Source: Embleya scabrispora DSM 41855
GTDB taxonomy: Bacteria; Actinomycetota; Actinomycetes; Streptomycetales; Streptomycetaceae
Direction of reading: 5' to 3'
NCBI RefSeq assembly: GCF_000372745.1
Contig: NZ_KB889618.1
Location: forward strand, 62,001-126,000
Length of the DNA: 64,000 nt
The notes beneath the pieces are model-generated. The model saw nothing but the letters and a program-made list of their open reading frames with translations. It had not been told where the DNA came from and made no database searches. Made by a program: the position numbers and the translations under genes. How positions within the stretch are numbered: the first letter of the stretch is position 1; the number at the start of each line of letters is the position of its first letter. This document shows, one piece after another, positions 41,645 to 50,395 of this stretch.

Positions 41645-42669
41645 CCGCGCCGCGCTCGCGGCCCGAACCCGTGTGCTCGCTCGACGATTTGCTCGACCGG
41701 GTGGCTGCCGGCCGATACGGGCCCGATCCCGCCGGGGAACGGGTGAGCAGCGCGTTTCGTACGATCCAGGCGGTTCGGCACGACGAGCGTGCCGGCGGTT
41801 ACCGCAACGACGTGCTCGGCGTGCGACTGGGCGCGGCGGTCGGCTCCTGCGCGGCCGAGCCCGGCACGTTGCCCGTCGACACGATCGACGACTGCGTGGG
41901 CGCGACCGTCGCCGAACTCCTGGCCCATCCGCTCGCGCCGATTCGAATCGCCGCGCTGGACGCCTACCTGATGTGCCACCGCCCGCACACCCCCGAACAC
42001 GGTGCCCGTCCGTACCCGTTGCGCGCCGGAACCTCGCTGGACAAATCGCGGGCCCGGGCCCGCGCGGTGGTGGATCTGTTGCCCGTGCACCGGCTGCGCG
42101 CGGTACTGGTCGTGGGCGTGGTCAACTCCCTCCTGGAACGGCTGCGCGCGCTCGGCGTGCGGTGCGTGCCGTGTGACCTCAAGGGCGGCACGACCGAGTG
42201 GGGCGAGCCGATCCGCCGCGACGCCGAGAGCGAACTGGCGGGCTGCGACGCGATCCTGGCATCGGGGATGACGCTGGGCAACGGCACGTTCGAGCCGCTG
42301 CGCGCGCACGCCGCGAGCACCGGCAAGCCGTTGGTGATGTTCGCCCAGACCGGGAGCGCGGTGTTGCCGCTGTTCGTCGGCGCCGGGGTGAGCGCGGTAT
42401 GTGCCGAGCCGTACCCGTTCTTCTGGCTGGACGGCGGCCCCGGAGTCGTGCACCGCTACGGCGGTTCGAGCGTCGCACCGGGCGCGATGCCCGGAGTCGC
42501 GCTCGGAGCGGCCGCGCCGGTCGCACTCGGCGGCGTCGACGTCGGCGCGGAGCGCCATGCCGCCGGCTCCGCCACCGGACCGCCCATCGCGGACCTGGGC
42601 ACCGGCTCGCCCGCAGCGAGCCGTGCCGCCGTGAGCCGGCCCGCGTACGGGCGCGAGGGCGCCGGGTGA
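41641..42669 (+). CDS. DUF364 / putative heavy-metal chelation protein
   Basis: 342 aa. The C-terminal Rossmann-like part has 'RAVLVVGVVNSLLERLRALGVRCVPCDL', 'CDAILASGMTLGNGTFEPLRAH', 'KPLVMFAQTGSAVLPLFVGAGVSAVCAEPYPFFWLDGG', matching the DUF364 pattern (I.tG.tL.NgT and GPs.pl.p.lf..Gv). The N-terminal half (about 1-150) has 'LGVRLGAAVGSCAAEPG' and a Cys/His-bearing 'DAYLMCHRPHTPEH'. DUF364 was proposed from structure to bind heavy metals or to bind a ligand with a transition metal; biochemical data are scarce. Residues 280-342 are an Ala/Gly-rich tail. ATG 41641 overlaps the ligase stop; the next gene overlaps its end. Confidence 0.75.
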   Translation: MTAPRSRPEPVCSLDDLLDRVAAGRYGPDPAGERVSSAFRTIQAVRHDERAGGYRNDVLGVRLGAAVGSCAAEPGTLPVDTIDDCVGATVAELLAHPLAPIRIAALDAYLMCHRPHTPEHGARPYPLRAGTSLDKSRARARAVVDLLPVHRLRAVLVVGVVNSLLERLRALGVRCVPCDLKGGTTEWGEPIRRDAESELAGCDAILASGMTLGNGTFEPLRAHAASTGKPLVMFAQTGSAVLPLFVGAGVSAVCAEPYPFFWLDGGPGVVHRYGGSSVAPGAMPGVALGAAAPVALGGVDVGAERHAAGSATGPPIADLGTGSPAASRAAVSRPAYGREGAG

Positions 42670-43817
42670 GCACCGTTCCGGCCCCGCGCCCCGCCACGAC
42701 GGTCACCGCGAACCCGGACCTGCTGGCGCTGCTCGGCCGCACGCCCCTGGTCCGGATCGGCACCGCGCTGCCCTGCCCGCAACCCGGCTTCTGGGCCAAG
42801 CTGGAATACCTGAGCGCGGGCGGTATGAAGGCCCGTGCCGCGGTGTCGATGCTGCGCGGCGCCCGCCGGCGCGGCGAACTGCGTCCGGGCGCCCCGGTGG
42901 TCGAGTCGACCTCGGGCACCCTGGGCATCGGCCTCGCCTTCGCCGGCCAAGCCCTGGGTCATCCGGTCCTGCTCGTCTGCGACCAGGAACTCGAAGCGTC
43001 CATGCGGCAGTTGCTCCGCGCCCACGGCGCAGTCCTGGACGTGGTGGACCGGCCCGCGCCGGCCGGCGGGTGGCAGGCGGCCCGGCTCACCCGGGTGCGC
43101 GAGATCCTGCGTCGCACCCCCGATGCCTATTGGCCGGACCAGTACAACAACCCCGACAACCCCTCCGGCTACGCCGCGATGGCGGACGAACTGATCGACC
43201 GACTGGACCACTTGGACGTTCTGGTGTGCAGCGTGGGAACCGGTGGACACAGCGCCGGGTTGATCGGGCCGCTGCGCCGGCGCTGGCCGGCGCTGACCGT
43301 GATCGGCGTCGACTCGGTCGGCTCGACCATCTTCGGCCAGCCCGCGCGTCCTCGGCTGATGCGCGGACTGGGCAGCAGCATCCACCCGCGCAACGTCGCC
43401 CACGACGCGTTCGACGAGGTGCACTGGGTCGGTCCGGCCGCCGCGGTGGACGCGTGCCGCCGGCTGGCTCGCGGCAGCTTCGTCAGCGGCGGCTGGAGCA
43501 CCGGAGCGGTCGCCCTGGTCGCCGCCTGGGCGGCCCGGGTGCGGCGCGGCACCACCGTGGTCGGCATCTTCCCTGACGGGCCGCACCGCTACCTCGGCAC
43601 CGTCTACGACGACGACTTCTGCCACACACACGGACTGGACCGCGCTCCCGTCCCCACCCACCCGGTGGAGATCCTGCACCCGCAGGCCGTCGAGGTCGGC
43701 GGCTGGGCCCGCTGTCGCCGGGTCGAGGATCCGCAACCGGCTCGGCGCACATCCGTGCCGCCGACCCCGCAGGCGCCGATATCCGCGCCCCGGACCGCGA
43801 CACAGGGAACGACATGA
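42666..43817 (+). CDS. cysteine-synthase-family PLP enzyme (beta-replacement)
   Basis: 383 aa fold-type II PLP enzyme. 'LLGRTPLVRIG', 'FWAKLEYLSAGGMKARAA' with the Schiff-base Lys, 'VESTSGTLGIGLAFAGQALGHPV', 'DQYNNPDNPSGY' and the phosphate-binding 'CSVGTGGHSAGLIG' are all visible. In the usual TSGNTG loop the Asn is Thr (TSGTLG), so the substrate carboxylate pocket may differ. Relatives make cysteine, or 2,3-diaminopropionate in siderophore clusters (SbnA type). Here it probably builds a beta-substituted alanine for the metallophore-like product. GTG 42666 overlaps the DUF364 stop (GTGA). The C-terminal 50 residues are a Pro-rich tail. Confidence 0.82.
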   Translation: MSTVPAPRPATTVTANPDLLALLGRTPLVRIGTALPCPQPGFWAKLEYLSAGGMKARAAVSMLRGARRRGELRPGAPVVESTSGTLGIGLAFAGQALGHPVLLVCDQELEASMRQLLRAHGAVLDVVDRPAPAGGWQAARLTRVREILRRTPDAYWPDQYNNPDNPSGYAAMADELIDRLDHLDVLVCSVGTGGHSAGLIGPLRRRWPALTVIGVDSVGSTIFGQPARPRLMRGLGSSIHPRNVAHDAFDEVHWVGPAAAVDACRRLARGSFVSGGWSTGAVALVAAWAARVRRGTTVVGIFPDGPHRYLGTVYDDDFCHTHGLDRAPVPTHPVEILHPQAVEVGGWARCRRVEDPQPARRTSVPPTPQAPISAPRTATQGTT

Positions 43818-44869
43818 GGCTCACCTGGCGTACCACGCTCCTCCAACTGTCCGAACCGCTGCGCATCTCGCGCTCGGTGACGGCGAATCGCGACGCGGTA
43901 TGGGTGCGGATCGAGCACGACGGTCTGCACGGCTTCGGCGAGGCGGTCGCCAGTGTCCGCCTCGGGCTGTCGGCGAGTTCCATCGCGACGGCGCTGGAGA
44001 CGACGGTCCGCCCCTGGCTCGCGCGCTTCGCCGCCCCCGAGAGCGCCTGGGAGGTCGTGGCCGCCGCCGCACCGCCCGGCCTGCCCGCCGGTGTCCTGGC
44101 CGCCGTGGACGCGGCCCTGTCGGATCTCGTCGGCAAGCGCGCCGATCGCCCCGTGCATCGGCTGCTCGGCGCCACCCGCGCACCCAGCGGCGCGACCGCC
44201 CGCACCATCGGCATCGTCGACCCCGAACGCGCCGCGATCCAGGCGGCCGAGCTCGCGGCGCTCGGCTTTACCGTCCTGAAGATCAAGGCGGGCACCCCCG
44301 ACCCGACGGACGACCTGAACCGGGTCGCGGCCGTGCACGCCGCCGCGCCGCACGCCCGGTTGCTGCTCGACCCCAACGGCGCCTGGACCGAGGCCGGTAC
44401 CCGCGATCTGCTCCCGCGCTTCGCCGCACTGGGCGTCGAGGCCGTGGAACAACCCATTCCCCCGGGCCGTCCCGACCTGCTCGTCCGAATCGCCCGACAC
44501 GCGCCGATCCCGGTGATCGCCGACGAGGACGCGGCCGGCACCGAGGACGTGCTGCGTCTGGCCGGCCGGGTGCCCGGGGTCAACCTCAAACTCGCCGAAT
44601 GCGGGGGCGTCCGAGCCGTGTTGCGCCTGGTCGACGTATTGCGCGACAGCGGTACCGAGGTCATGCTCGGTTGCCTGACCGGCAGTTCGCTGAGCCTCGC
44701 GCCGGCCGTACAGATCCTCGATCGGGCCGGCCGGCTCGACCTGGACGGCCATCTCTTGCTGGCCCACGACCCGTGGACCGGGATCGGCGGCCTCGACGGC
44801 ACCGTGCGTGCCGACCCGGACGCCGCCGGCCTGGGTGTCCGGCCCGCGGCCTGGGCAGTGGTCCGATGA
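43814..44869 (+). CDS. enolase-superfamily dipeptide/amino-acid epimerase
   Basis: 351 aa, the size of L-Ala-D/L-Glu epimerases. Capping domain at the N-terminus ('EPLRISRSVTANRDAVWVRIEHDGLHGFGEAVA'). Barrel motifs: 'VLKIKAG' (KxK acid/base), 'LLLDPNGAW' (first metal Asp), 'AVEQPIP' (Glu), 'PVIADEDA' (Asp) and 'VNLKLAECGG' (opposite Lys), so both catalytic lysines and three metal ligands are present. It would invert an alpha-carbon in an amino acid or dipeptide. ATG 43814 overlaps the preceding stop. Next to an ATP-grasp ligase this suggests a product containing a D-configured residue. Confidence 0.88.
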   Translation: MRLTWRTTLLQLSEPLRISRSVTANRDAVWVRIEHDGLHGFGEAVASVRLGLSASSIATALETTVRPWLARFAAPESAWEVVAAAAPPGLPAGVLAAVDAALSDLVGKRADRPVHRLLGATRAPSGATARTIGIVDPERAAIQAAELAALGFTVLKIKAGTPDPTDDLNRVAAVHAAAPHARLLLDPNGAWTEAGTRDLLPRFAALGVEAVEQPIPPGRPDLLVRIARHAPIPVIADEDAAGTEDVLRLAGRVPGVNLKLAECGGVRAVLRLVDVLRDSGTEVMLGCLTGSSLSLAPAVQILDRAGRLDLDGHLLLAHDPWTGIGGLDGTVRADPDAAGLGVRPAAWAVVR

Positions 44870-46170
44870 AGGCCCTGCGCGCGGTGGCGAGCTTCCCGCT
44901 CGCGGTGCGTCTGCTCCTGGTCAATCAACTCGGCGTGAACACCGGCTTCTACCTGCTGATCCCCTACCTCGCGACGCATCTCACCGACGACCTGGGCCAG
45001 TCGGCGGCCATGGTCGGCATCGTGCTCGGCATCCGCAACCTCAGCCAGCAGGGCCTGTTCGTACTCGGCGGCTCCGCGGCCGACCGACTCGGCGCACGCG
45101 GGGTGATCATCGCCGGATGCGCCCTGCGGACCGTGGGGTTCGCGTTGTTCGCGCTCGGGGACGGGCTGCCCGTACTGATCGCGGCGGCCGTGCTCAGCGG
45201 CCTCGCCGGCGCCCTGTTCAACCCCGCCGTACGCACCTACCTGGCGCAGGAGGCCGGTGACCGCAAGGCGGAGGTGTTCGCCTTGTTCAACGTGTTCGCC
45301 ACGACCGGCGCGCTGCTGGGCCCGCTGCTGGGCAGCGCGCTGCTCCTGGTGAACTTCACCATCGCCGCGCTCACCGCGGCGGCACTGTTCGCCGTGCTCA
45401 CCCTGGCCCAGGCCGTCGTACTGCCCGCTCGCCCGGTACCCGCTCCCGAGGGATCCGTGGCCGCCGACTGGCGCGAAGTCCTGGGCAATCGCGCGTTCGT
45501 GGCGTTCTCGATCGCGATGGCCGGGATGTACGGCCTGGAGACGCAGCTCTACCTGCTGCTCCCGGACGGCGTTCGGCACGCCACCGGCCAGGAAAGCGCG
45601 GTGGGGCTGCTCTTCCTGCTCGGCACGACGGCCAACCTGCTGCTGCAACTGCGGATCACCCGACGCCTGCAGGCACGCGGCGACCGGGCCCGCTGGATCG
45701 TCGCCGGAACGGCCCTGATGGGACTGGGATTTCTGCCGCCGATCCTGGTCGCGGGCGGCGCCGGCCCGGACGGCACCGCGGATGCCGTACTGCGCCTGCT
45801 GCCGCTGCTCGCGGGCGCGTTGTTGTTGCACCTCGGGGTGATGATCGCCCAGCCGTTCGTGCTGGAGATGATTCCCGCGTTCGGCCGCGAGGGGTTGACC
45901 GGCACCTGCTTCGGGCTGTTCTACGCGGCGTCCGGCGTCGCCGCCGCCGCGGGCAACGCCGGGATCGGCTTCGCGATGGACAGCGGCGGGCGTACCGATC
46001 GCGCCTGGCTGCCGTGGGTGTGCTGTGTGCTGCTCGGATCGGGTTCGGCCCTCGCGGTCGGGTGGTTGCGCCGCAGGGGAGCGTTGCCCGCCGTGCCCGT
46101 GACCGCCGCCACCGACGCCCGGGCGGCACGAACCGTCCACCGCTCCCGGGCCGAGAGCGAGCCCCGGTGA
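44866..46170 (+). CDS. MFS exporter of the putative metallophore operon
   Basis: 434 aa with about 12 hydrophobic segments. Motif A-like 'GSAADRLGARGVIIAG' follows TM2-3; 'LLVNQLGVNTGFYLLIPYLATHL' is TM1, and 'FGLFYAASGVAAAAGNAGIG' lies near TM11. The pattern is that of MdtG/MdtH-like drug or small-molecule exporters, not nutrient importers. ATG 44866 overlaps the epimerase stop, embedding it between biosynthesis genes. It would export the product, as CntE does for staphylopine. The hydrophilic C-terminus (about 30 residues) is cytoplasmic. Confidence 0.88.
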   Translation: MKALRAVASFPLAVRLLLVNQLGVNTGFYLLIPYLATHLTDDLGQSAAMVGIVLGIRNLSQQGLFVLGGSAADRLGARGVIIAGCALRTVGFALFALGDGLPVLIAAAVLSGLAGALFNPAVRTYLAQEAGDRKAEVFALFNVFATTGALLGPLLGSALLLVNFTIAALTAAALFAVLTLAQAVVLPARPVPAPEGSVAADWREVLGNRAFVAFSIAMAGMYGLETQLYLLLPDGVRHATGQESAVGLLFLLGTTANLLLQLRITRRLQARGDRARWIVAGTALMGLGFLPPILVAGGAGPDGTADAVLRLLPLLAGALLLHLGVMIAQPFVLEMIPAFGREGLTGTCFGLFYAASGVAAAAGNAGIGFAMDSGGRTDRAWLPWVCCVLLGSGSALAVGWLRRRGALPAVPVTAATDARAARTVHRSRAESEPR

Positions 46171-46961
46171 GCACTCGCAACCTCCTCACCGACACGCCCG
46201 ATCTCTACGAACGGCGTTTCCCCGATCCGGACCGGCTCGCCGCCCGCTGGACCGAGGAGACGCTGCGCCGGCACGACGCCGGGCCACGCGTTCTGGACGT
46301 GGGTTGCGGTACGGGTCGCGACGCGGCCTGGTTGTGCCGGCACGCGGCGCGCGAGGTGGTCGGCATCGACACCTCGGCGGCGATGCTCGAGCACGCTCGC
46401 AGCCGGCACCCGGGACCCGACTATCGGCTCGCCGACATGCGCGACTTCGACCTCGGCCGCACCTTCGACGCCGTCGTCTGCCTGGACAGCGCCCTGCTGT
46501 ACTGCCACGACAACGCGGACCTCACCGCGTTCCTGGACCGGTCCCGGCGGCATCTCGCCCCCGGCGGGCTGCTGATCGCCGAACTGCGCAACGGCGCCTA
46601 CTTCCTGCGCGGCGCGGCCGGCGCTCGGGACACGGGCGGACCGAGCGTGGACACCGTCGTCCACGACGGGGTCAGGCACACCTCGCACACCACGCTGTGG
46701 GTCGACCACGCCGCGCAACTGCTGCGCCGGCGCCGGATCTGGACCTCCGACGACGGCGCGCCGCCCCGCACGCAGTACTCCGCGTGGCGGCTGCTGTTCC
46801 CCCAGGAACTGCGCCACTTCCTCACCGGCGCCGGCTTCGAGGTGCTCGCCCTGTACGACCGCCCGGGGCCCCGCACGGACCCGCCGTGGACCGAGGGCGC
46901 GCCGCCCCGGGGCAGTGCGAGCTCGGACCGCCTACACGTGGTCGCCCGCCGGCTCGACTGA
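46167..46961 (+). CDS. class I SAM-dependent methyltransferase
   Basis: 264 aa. Motif I 'VLDVGCGTGRDAAWL' (about 42-56), post-I 'VVGIDTSAAMLEHARSR', motif II 'FDAVVCLDSALLYCHD', motif III 'LAPGGLLIAELRNGAYFL'. The second half carries a beta-strand insertion 'TTLWVDHAAQLLRRRRIW' common in small-molecule N- or O-methyltransferases. GTG 46167 overlaps the exporter stop. It probably methylates an amine, carboxylate or hydroxyl of the operon product. A 43-bp gap follows before the binding-protein gene, the only gap in the operon. Confidence 0.88.
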   Translation: MSTRNLLTDTPDLYERRFPDPDRLAARWTEETLRRHDAGPRVLDVGCGTGRDAAWLCRHAAREVVGIDTSAAMLEHARSRHPGPDYRLADMRDFDLGRTFDAVVCLDSALLYCHDNADLTAFLDRSRRHLAPGGLLIAELRNGAYFLRGAAGARDTGGPSVDTVVHDGVRHTSHTTLWVDHAAQLLRRRRIWTSDDGAPPRTQYSAWRLLFPQELRHFLTGAGFEVLALYDRPGPRTDPPWTEGAPPRGSASSDRLHVVARRLD

Positions 46962-47004
46962 CGCACCGACCCGATCACCCCCACCATCACGGAGAGCACG
47001 ACCC

Positions 47005-48603
47005 ATGAGCCGCACCACCTCACCCATACCGTTCGGCGACCGCCTGCCCGCCTCACGACGGGTCTTCCTCGCCGCCGGCGGCGCCGGCGCGCTGGCCCTG
47101 GCGGCGGGTTGCGCCGCCGGCGGATCGGCCGATCCCGGTCCGCACCCCGGAGCGGGCAACGAGGGCACGCCCAGGCGCGGCGGCCGACTGCGCGCGGCGT
47201 TCCCCGGCGGCGGAGCCAACGAGAACCTCGACCCGCACCAGGCCAACCTGTTCGTCGAGGTGGCCCGGGCCAAGGCCCTGTTCGACAAGCTCGCCGACTA
47301 CGGGGCGGATCTGGCCCCGGTGCCCCGCCTGGCCGCCGGTTGGGAGGCCGATCAGAGCCTGGCCACGTGGCGGGTCCGGCTGCGCCGGGCCGCCTTCCAC
47401 GACGGGCGGCCCGTCACCGCCGAGGACGTGCTGTACAGCTTCCGTCGGATCGCCGATCCCAAGCGGGCATTTCGCGCGAAGGCGTCCCTGGAGCCGATCG
47501 ACCTGGCCGCCAGTCGGGCCCTGGACCCGGCCACGGTGGAGTTCCGGCTCAAGCGTCCCTACGCCGAGTTCGCCAACACCCTGGCCGCGTTCGGCGCCTA
47601 CATCGTGCCCAAGGACGCCGACGCCTTCGAACGTCCGGTGGGTTCGGGCCCGTTCACCTTCGGCTCGTTCAAGCCCGGCAGTTCGCTCGTACTCCGGCGC
47701 AACGACCGGTACTGGGAGGGCGCGCCGCACCTGGACGAAGTGGAGTTCGTGGTCGCGGCCGAGGAGTCGGCGCGCACCAACGCGCTGCTGGGCGGACAGG
47801 TCGAGTACGCACACGAGTTGAACCCGGCCACCGCGCGCGTCCACGAGGGCAAGGGCCGAATCACGGTGGTGCGGCTGCGAAACAGCGCGATGCAGGGGTT
47901 CGTGATGAAGACCGACCGGCCGCCGTTCGACGACCCCAGGGTGCGGCAGGCGTTCTTTCTGATCGCCGACCGCCGACAACTCGTCGACGGCGCGCTGTCG
48001 GGCGCCGGCGAAGTGGGCAACGACCTGTTCGGCAAGGGATATCGCTACTACGCGGCCGGCCTGCCCCAGCGCACCCGGGATCTCACCCGGGCCCGCGCGC
48101 TGCTGCGCGAGGCGGGCGCCGAGGCACTGCGGGTCACCCTGGACACCGCGCCCGCCGCCACCGGCTTCGTCGAGGCGGCCGGGATCTTCAAGGAACAGGC
48201 CGCCGAGGCCGGGGTCACCATCGACGTGCGGATCGGCAACAAGGACACCTATTGGAAGGACATCCTCACCGGCGGCACCATCGCCTCCTACCGCTCGGGC
48301 GCGATGCCGATCGAAGCGCACGTCTCGCAGCGGTTGTTGACCGACTCCACCACCAACGCCTCGCGGTGGCGGGTCAAGGACTTCGACGACCTCTACCAGC
48401 AGATCCAGTCCACCTCCGACGAGACGCTGCGCACGGCACTGTACGAGCGCATGCAGCGCCGGCTGCACGCCGAAGGCGGCTTCCTGATCTGGGGGTTCGC
48501 GGACTGGATCGTGGCCACCGCGAACCGGGTGCGCGGGGTGTCGGTGACCGCGCCCGCCAACACCCTGGACTGGGCCCGCTTCGACCGGGTCTGGCTCGCG
48601 TGA
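47005..48603 (+). CDS. Opp/Nik-type ABC substrate-binding lipoprotein
   Basis: 532 aa SBP_bac_5 family. Signal: 'RRVFLAAGGAGALALAAGC' with a twin-arginine-like start and a lipobox ending at Cys about 36. Mature landmarks: 'NENLDPHQANLF', 'LAAGWEADQSLATWRVRLRRAAFHDGRPVTAEDVLYSFRRI' and 'PVGSGPFTFGSFKPGSSLVLRRNDRYW'. The family binds peptides, nickel complexes and opine metallophores outside the membrane. Cotranscription with a biosynthesis set and an exporter argues for re-uptake of the loaded product. GGAGAG precedes the ATG; the stop overlaps the permease GTG. Confidence 0.9.
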   Translation: MSRTTSPIPFGDRLPASRRVFLAAGGAGALALAAGCAAGGSADPGPHPGAGNEGTPRRGGRLRAAFPGGGANENLDPHQANLFVEVARAKALFDKLADYGADLAPVPRLAAGWEADQSLATWRVRLRRAAFHDGRPVTAEDVLYSFRRIADPKRAFRAKASLEPIDLAASRALDPATVEFRLKRPYAEFANTLAAFGAYIVPKDADAFERPVGSGPFTFGSFKPGSSLVLRRNDRYWEGAPHLDEVEFVVAAEESARTNALLGGQVEYAHELNPATARVHEGKGRITVVRLRNSAMQGFVMKTDRPPFDDPRVRQAFFLIADRRQLVDGALSGAGEVGNDLFGKGYRYYAAGLPQRTRDLTRARALLREAGAEALRVTLDTAPAATGFVEAAGIFKEQAAEAGVTIDVRIGNKDTYWKDILTGGTIASYRSGAMPIEAHVSQRLLTDSTTNASRWRVKDFDDLYQQIQSTSDETLRTALYERMQRRLHAEGGFLIWGFADWIVATANRVRGVSVTAPANTLDWARFDRVWLA

Positions 48604-49553
48604 GCCCGGACCGGGCCTGGTTGGGTCGGCGGCTGCTGCTGGGCGTGGGGCAGACGGCGGCGCTGGTCGTACTGATCTTCGCGCTCACCGAGGCGTTGCC
48701 CGGCGACGCGGCGGTGGCCCTGGCGGGCGACCAGCCCGATCCGCAGCGGATCGCCCTGATCCGGGAGAACCTCGGCCTGGACCGGTCGGCCGGCGAACGC
48801 CTGCTCGACTGGGTCGGCGGGTTGGCGCACGGCGATCTGGGCACCTCGCTGGTCTCCGGCCGACCCGTCGCCGATCTGCTCGCCGACGGGCTGGGCCCCA
48901 CGCTGGTGCTGGCCGGGGTCACCGCGACCCTGCTCGTGCCGCTGTCGGTGGGGCTGGGGGTGCTCGCCGCGCGCCGCGAGGGCGGGCCGGTGGACCGGAC
49001 GGTCAGCGGGTTGACGGCGGCGGTGCACGCCGTCCCGGAGTTCGCCCTGGGGGTGCTCGTGATCACGGTGTTCGCGCTGCGCCTGGGGTGGGTGCCGCCC
49101 ACCGCCATCGGCACCGGCGGCGACCTGTGGGCGCACCCCGATGTCCTGGTCCTGCCGGTGCTGGTGCTGCTGTCCCGGCCCGTGTGCACGATCAGCCGTC
49201 TGGTGCGCGCGGGGATGATCGACGCCATGGCGTCGCCGTACGCGGCGCACGCCCGGCGGCTGGGGCTGACCCCGACCCGGGTGCGCTGGGCCCACGCCCT
49301 GCCCAACGCCCTGGCCCCGGCCGGTCAGCAACTGGCCCGCACCTGCGACTGGTTGCTCGGCGGCGTGATCGTGGTCGAGGCTCTGTTCGTGATCCCGGGC
49401 CTGGGCACGGTGTTGATCGACGCGGTCGCCGCGCGTGACATCCCGGTGGTGCAGGGCCTGGCGGTGGTGTTCGGGGTGGTGACCGTAGTGGTCAACCTCG
49501 GCGCCGACCTGGTCACCCGACGCCTGGCGCCGCGCGCGGAGGTGGCGGCGTGA
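48600..49553 (+). CDS. ABC permease, DppB/NikB type
   Basis: 317 aa with six membrane segments. The N-terminal helix 'LLLGVGQTAALVVLIFALTEALPGD', the extracellular segment 'RIALIRENLGLDRSAGERLLDWVGGLAHGDLGTSL' (typical of DppB), and the EAA loop region 'YAAHARRLGLTPTRVRWAHALPNAL' for ATPase contact are present. 'VIVVEALFVIPGLGTVLIDAV' is the conserved C-terminal block. GTG 48600 overlaps the binding-protein stop; the stop overlaps the next permease. Confidence 0.92.
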   Translation: MSPDRAWLGRRLLLGVGQTAALVVLIFALTEALPGDAAVALAGDQPDPQRIALIRENLGLDRSAGERLLDWVGGLAHGDLGTSLVSGRPVADLLADGLGPTLVLAGVTATLLVPLSVGLGVLAARREGGPVDRTVSGLTAAVHAVPEFALGVLVITVFALRLGWVPPTAIGTGGDLWAHPDVLVLPVLVLLSRPVCTISRLVRAGMIDAMASPYAAHARRLGLTPTRVRWAHALPNALAPAGQQLARTCDWLLGGVIVVEALFVIPGLGTVLIDAVAARDIPVVQGLAVVFGVVTVVVNLGADLVTRRLAPRAEVAA

Positions 49554-50395
49554 GCGAACGCGGAAAACGGGGCGGACCCGGCTCGCGCCGGCCAGTGGCG
49601 CGGCGGTACGCGCTCGCCCTCGGGCTGATCGCCCTGCCGCTGCTGTTCGCGGTGTTCGGGCCGCTGTTCGCGGGCCCGGCCGGAGCGCGCGGCGTGTCGT
49701 TCACCGGTGGCCAAGGGCACTGGCTGGGCACCGACTTCGCCGGACGTGACGTCTGGCGCCAGGTGCTCCTCGGCGGTCGATCGGTGGTGCTCGTGGCGGT
49801 CGCCGCGACGGGGGCCGCCTACCTGGTGGCGATCCCGCTCGGGCTGGCCGCCGCGCTGACCCGGCGGACCTGGCTCGCGGAAGTGCTGATCCGGCCGCTC
49901 GACGTGCTGCTCGCGGTGCCCTCGCTGCTGTTCGTGCTCCTGGTGGCCGCGCTGTTTCGGCCGGGGCCGGCCGAACTGGTCCTGGTGGTGGCTCTGGTGA
50001 TCGTGCCCGACGCCGCCCGAGTGGTGGTGTCGGCGGCCACCGAGATCGCGGCGCGGCCGGTGGTGGAGGCGCTGCGGATGCAGGGCGAATCGTGGTGGCG
50101 GACGGCCGTCGGCTACGTGGCGCGGTCGATGCGACGAACCCTCGCCGCCGATTGCGGCATCCGGCTGGCCGGCGCGCTGTACCTGGTGGCCACCGCCGCG
50201 TTCCTGGGCGTGGGGGTGGCCCCCGACGCCTCGGACTGGGCGGTGATGGTGGACCGCAACCGGGTCGGCCTGTTCCTCCAGCCGTGGGCGGTGGTGGTCC
50301 CCGCGGCGCTGATCGTGGCGCTGTCGATGGGCACGAATCTGCTCTTCGACGCGGCGCTGCAAGACCCCGACGAGCGGGTGGGAGAACGACTGTGA
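49550..50395 (+). CDS. ABC permease, DppC/NikC type
   Basis: 281 aa. N-terminal basic segment, first helix 'LALGLIALPLLFAVFGPLFAG', then 'GQGHWLGTDFAGRDVWRQVLLGGRSVVLVAV', the DppC hallmark (H-x-L-G-T-D-x-x-G-R-D). The EAA loop lies around 'RPVVEALRMQGESWWRTAVGYV', and 'GTNLLFDAALQDPDERV' ends the chain as in the family. It pairs with the preceding permease. GTG 49550 overlaps the previous stop. Confidence 0.92.
   Translation: MSERGKRGGPGSRRPVARRYALALGLIALPLLFAVFGPLFAGPAGARGVSFTGGQGHWLGTDFAGRDVWRQVLLGGRSVVLVAVAATGAAYLVAIPLGLAAALTRRTWLAEVLIRPLDVLLAVPSLLFVLLVAALFRPGPAELVLVVALVIVPDAARVVVSAATEIAARPVVEALRMQGESWWRTAVGYVARSMRRTLAADCGIRLAGALYLVATAAFLGVGVAPDASDWAVMVDRNRVGLFLQPWAVVVPAALIVALSMGTNLLFDAALQDPDERVGERL

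Noticed and set aside
42666-43817. Primary cysteine biosynthesis (cysK)
   Set aside because: It is embedded in a specialised operon, has an altered TSGNTG loop and a Pro-rich tail, and no serine acetyltransferase is nearby.
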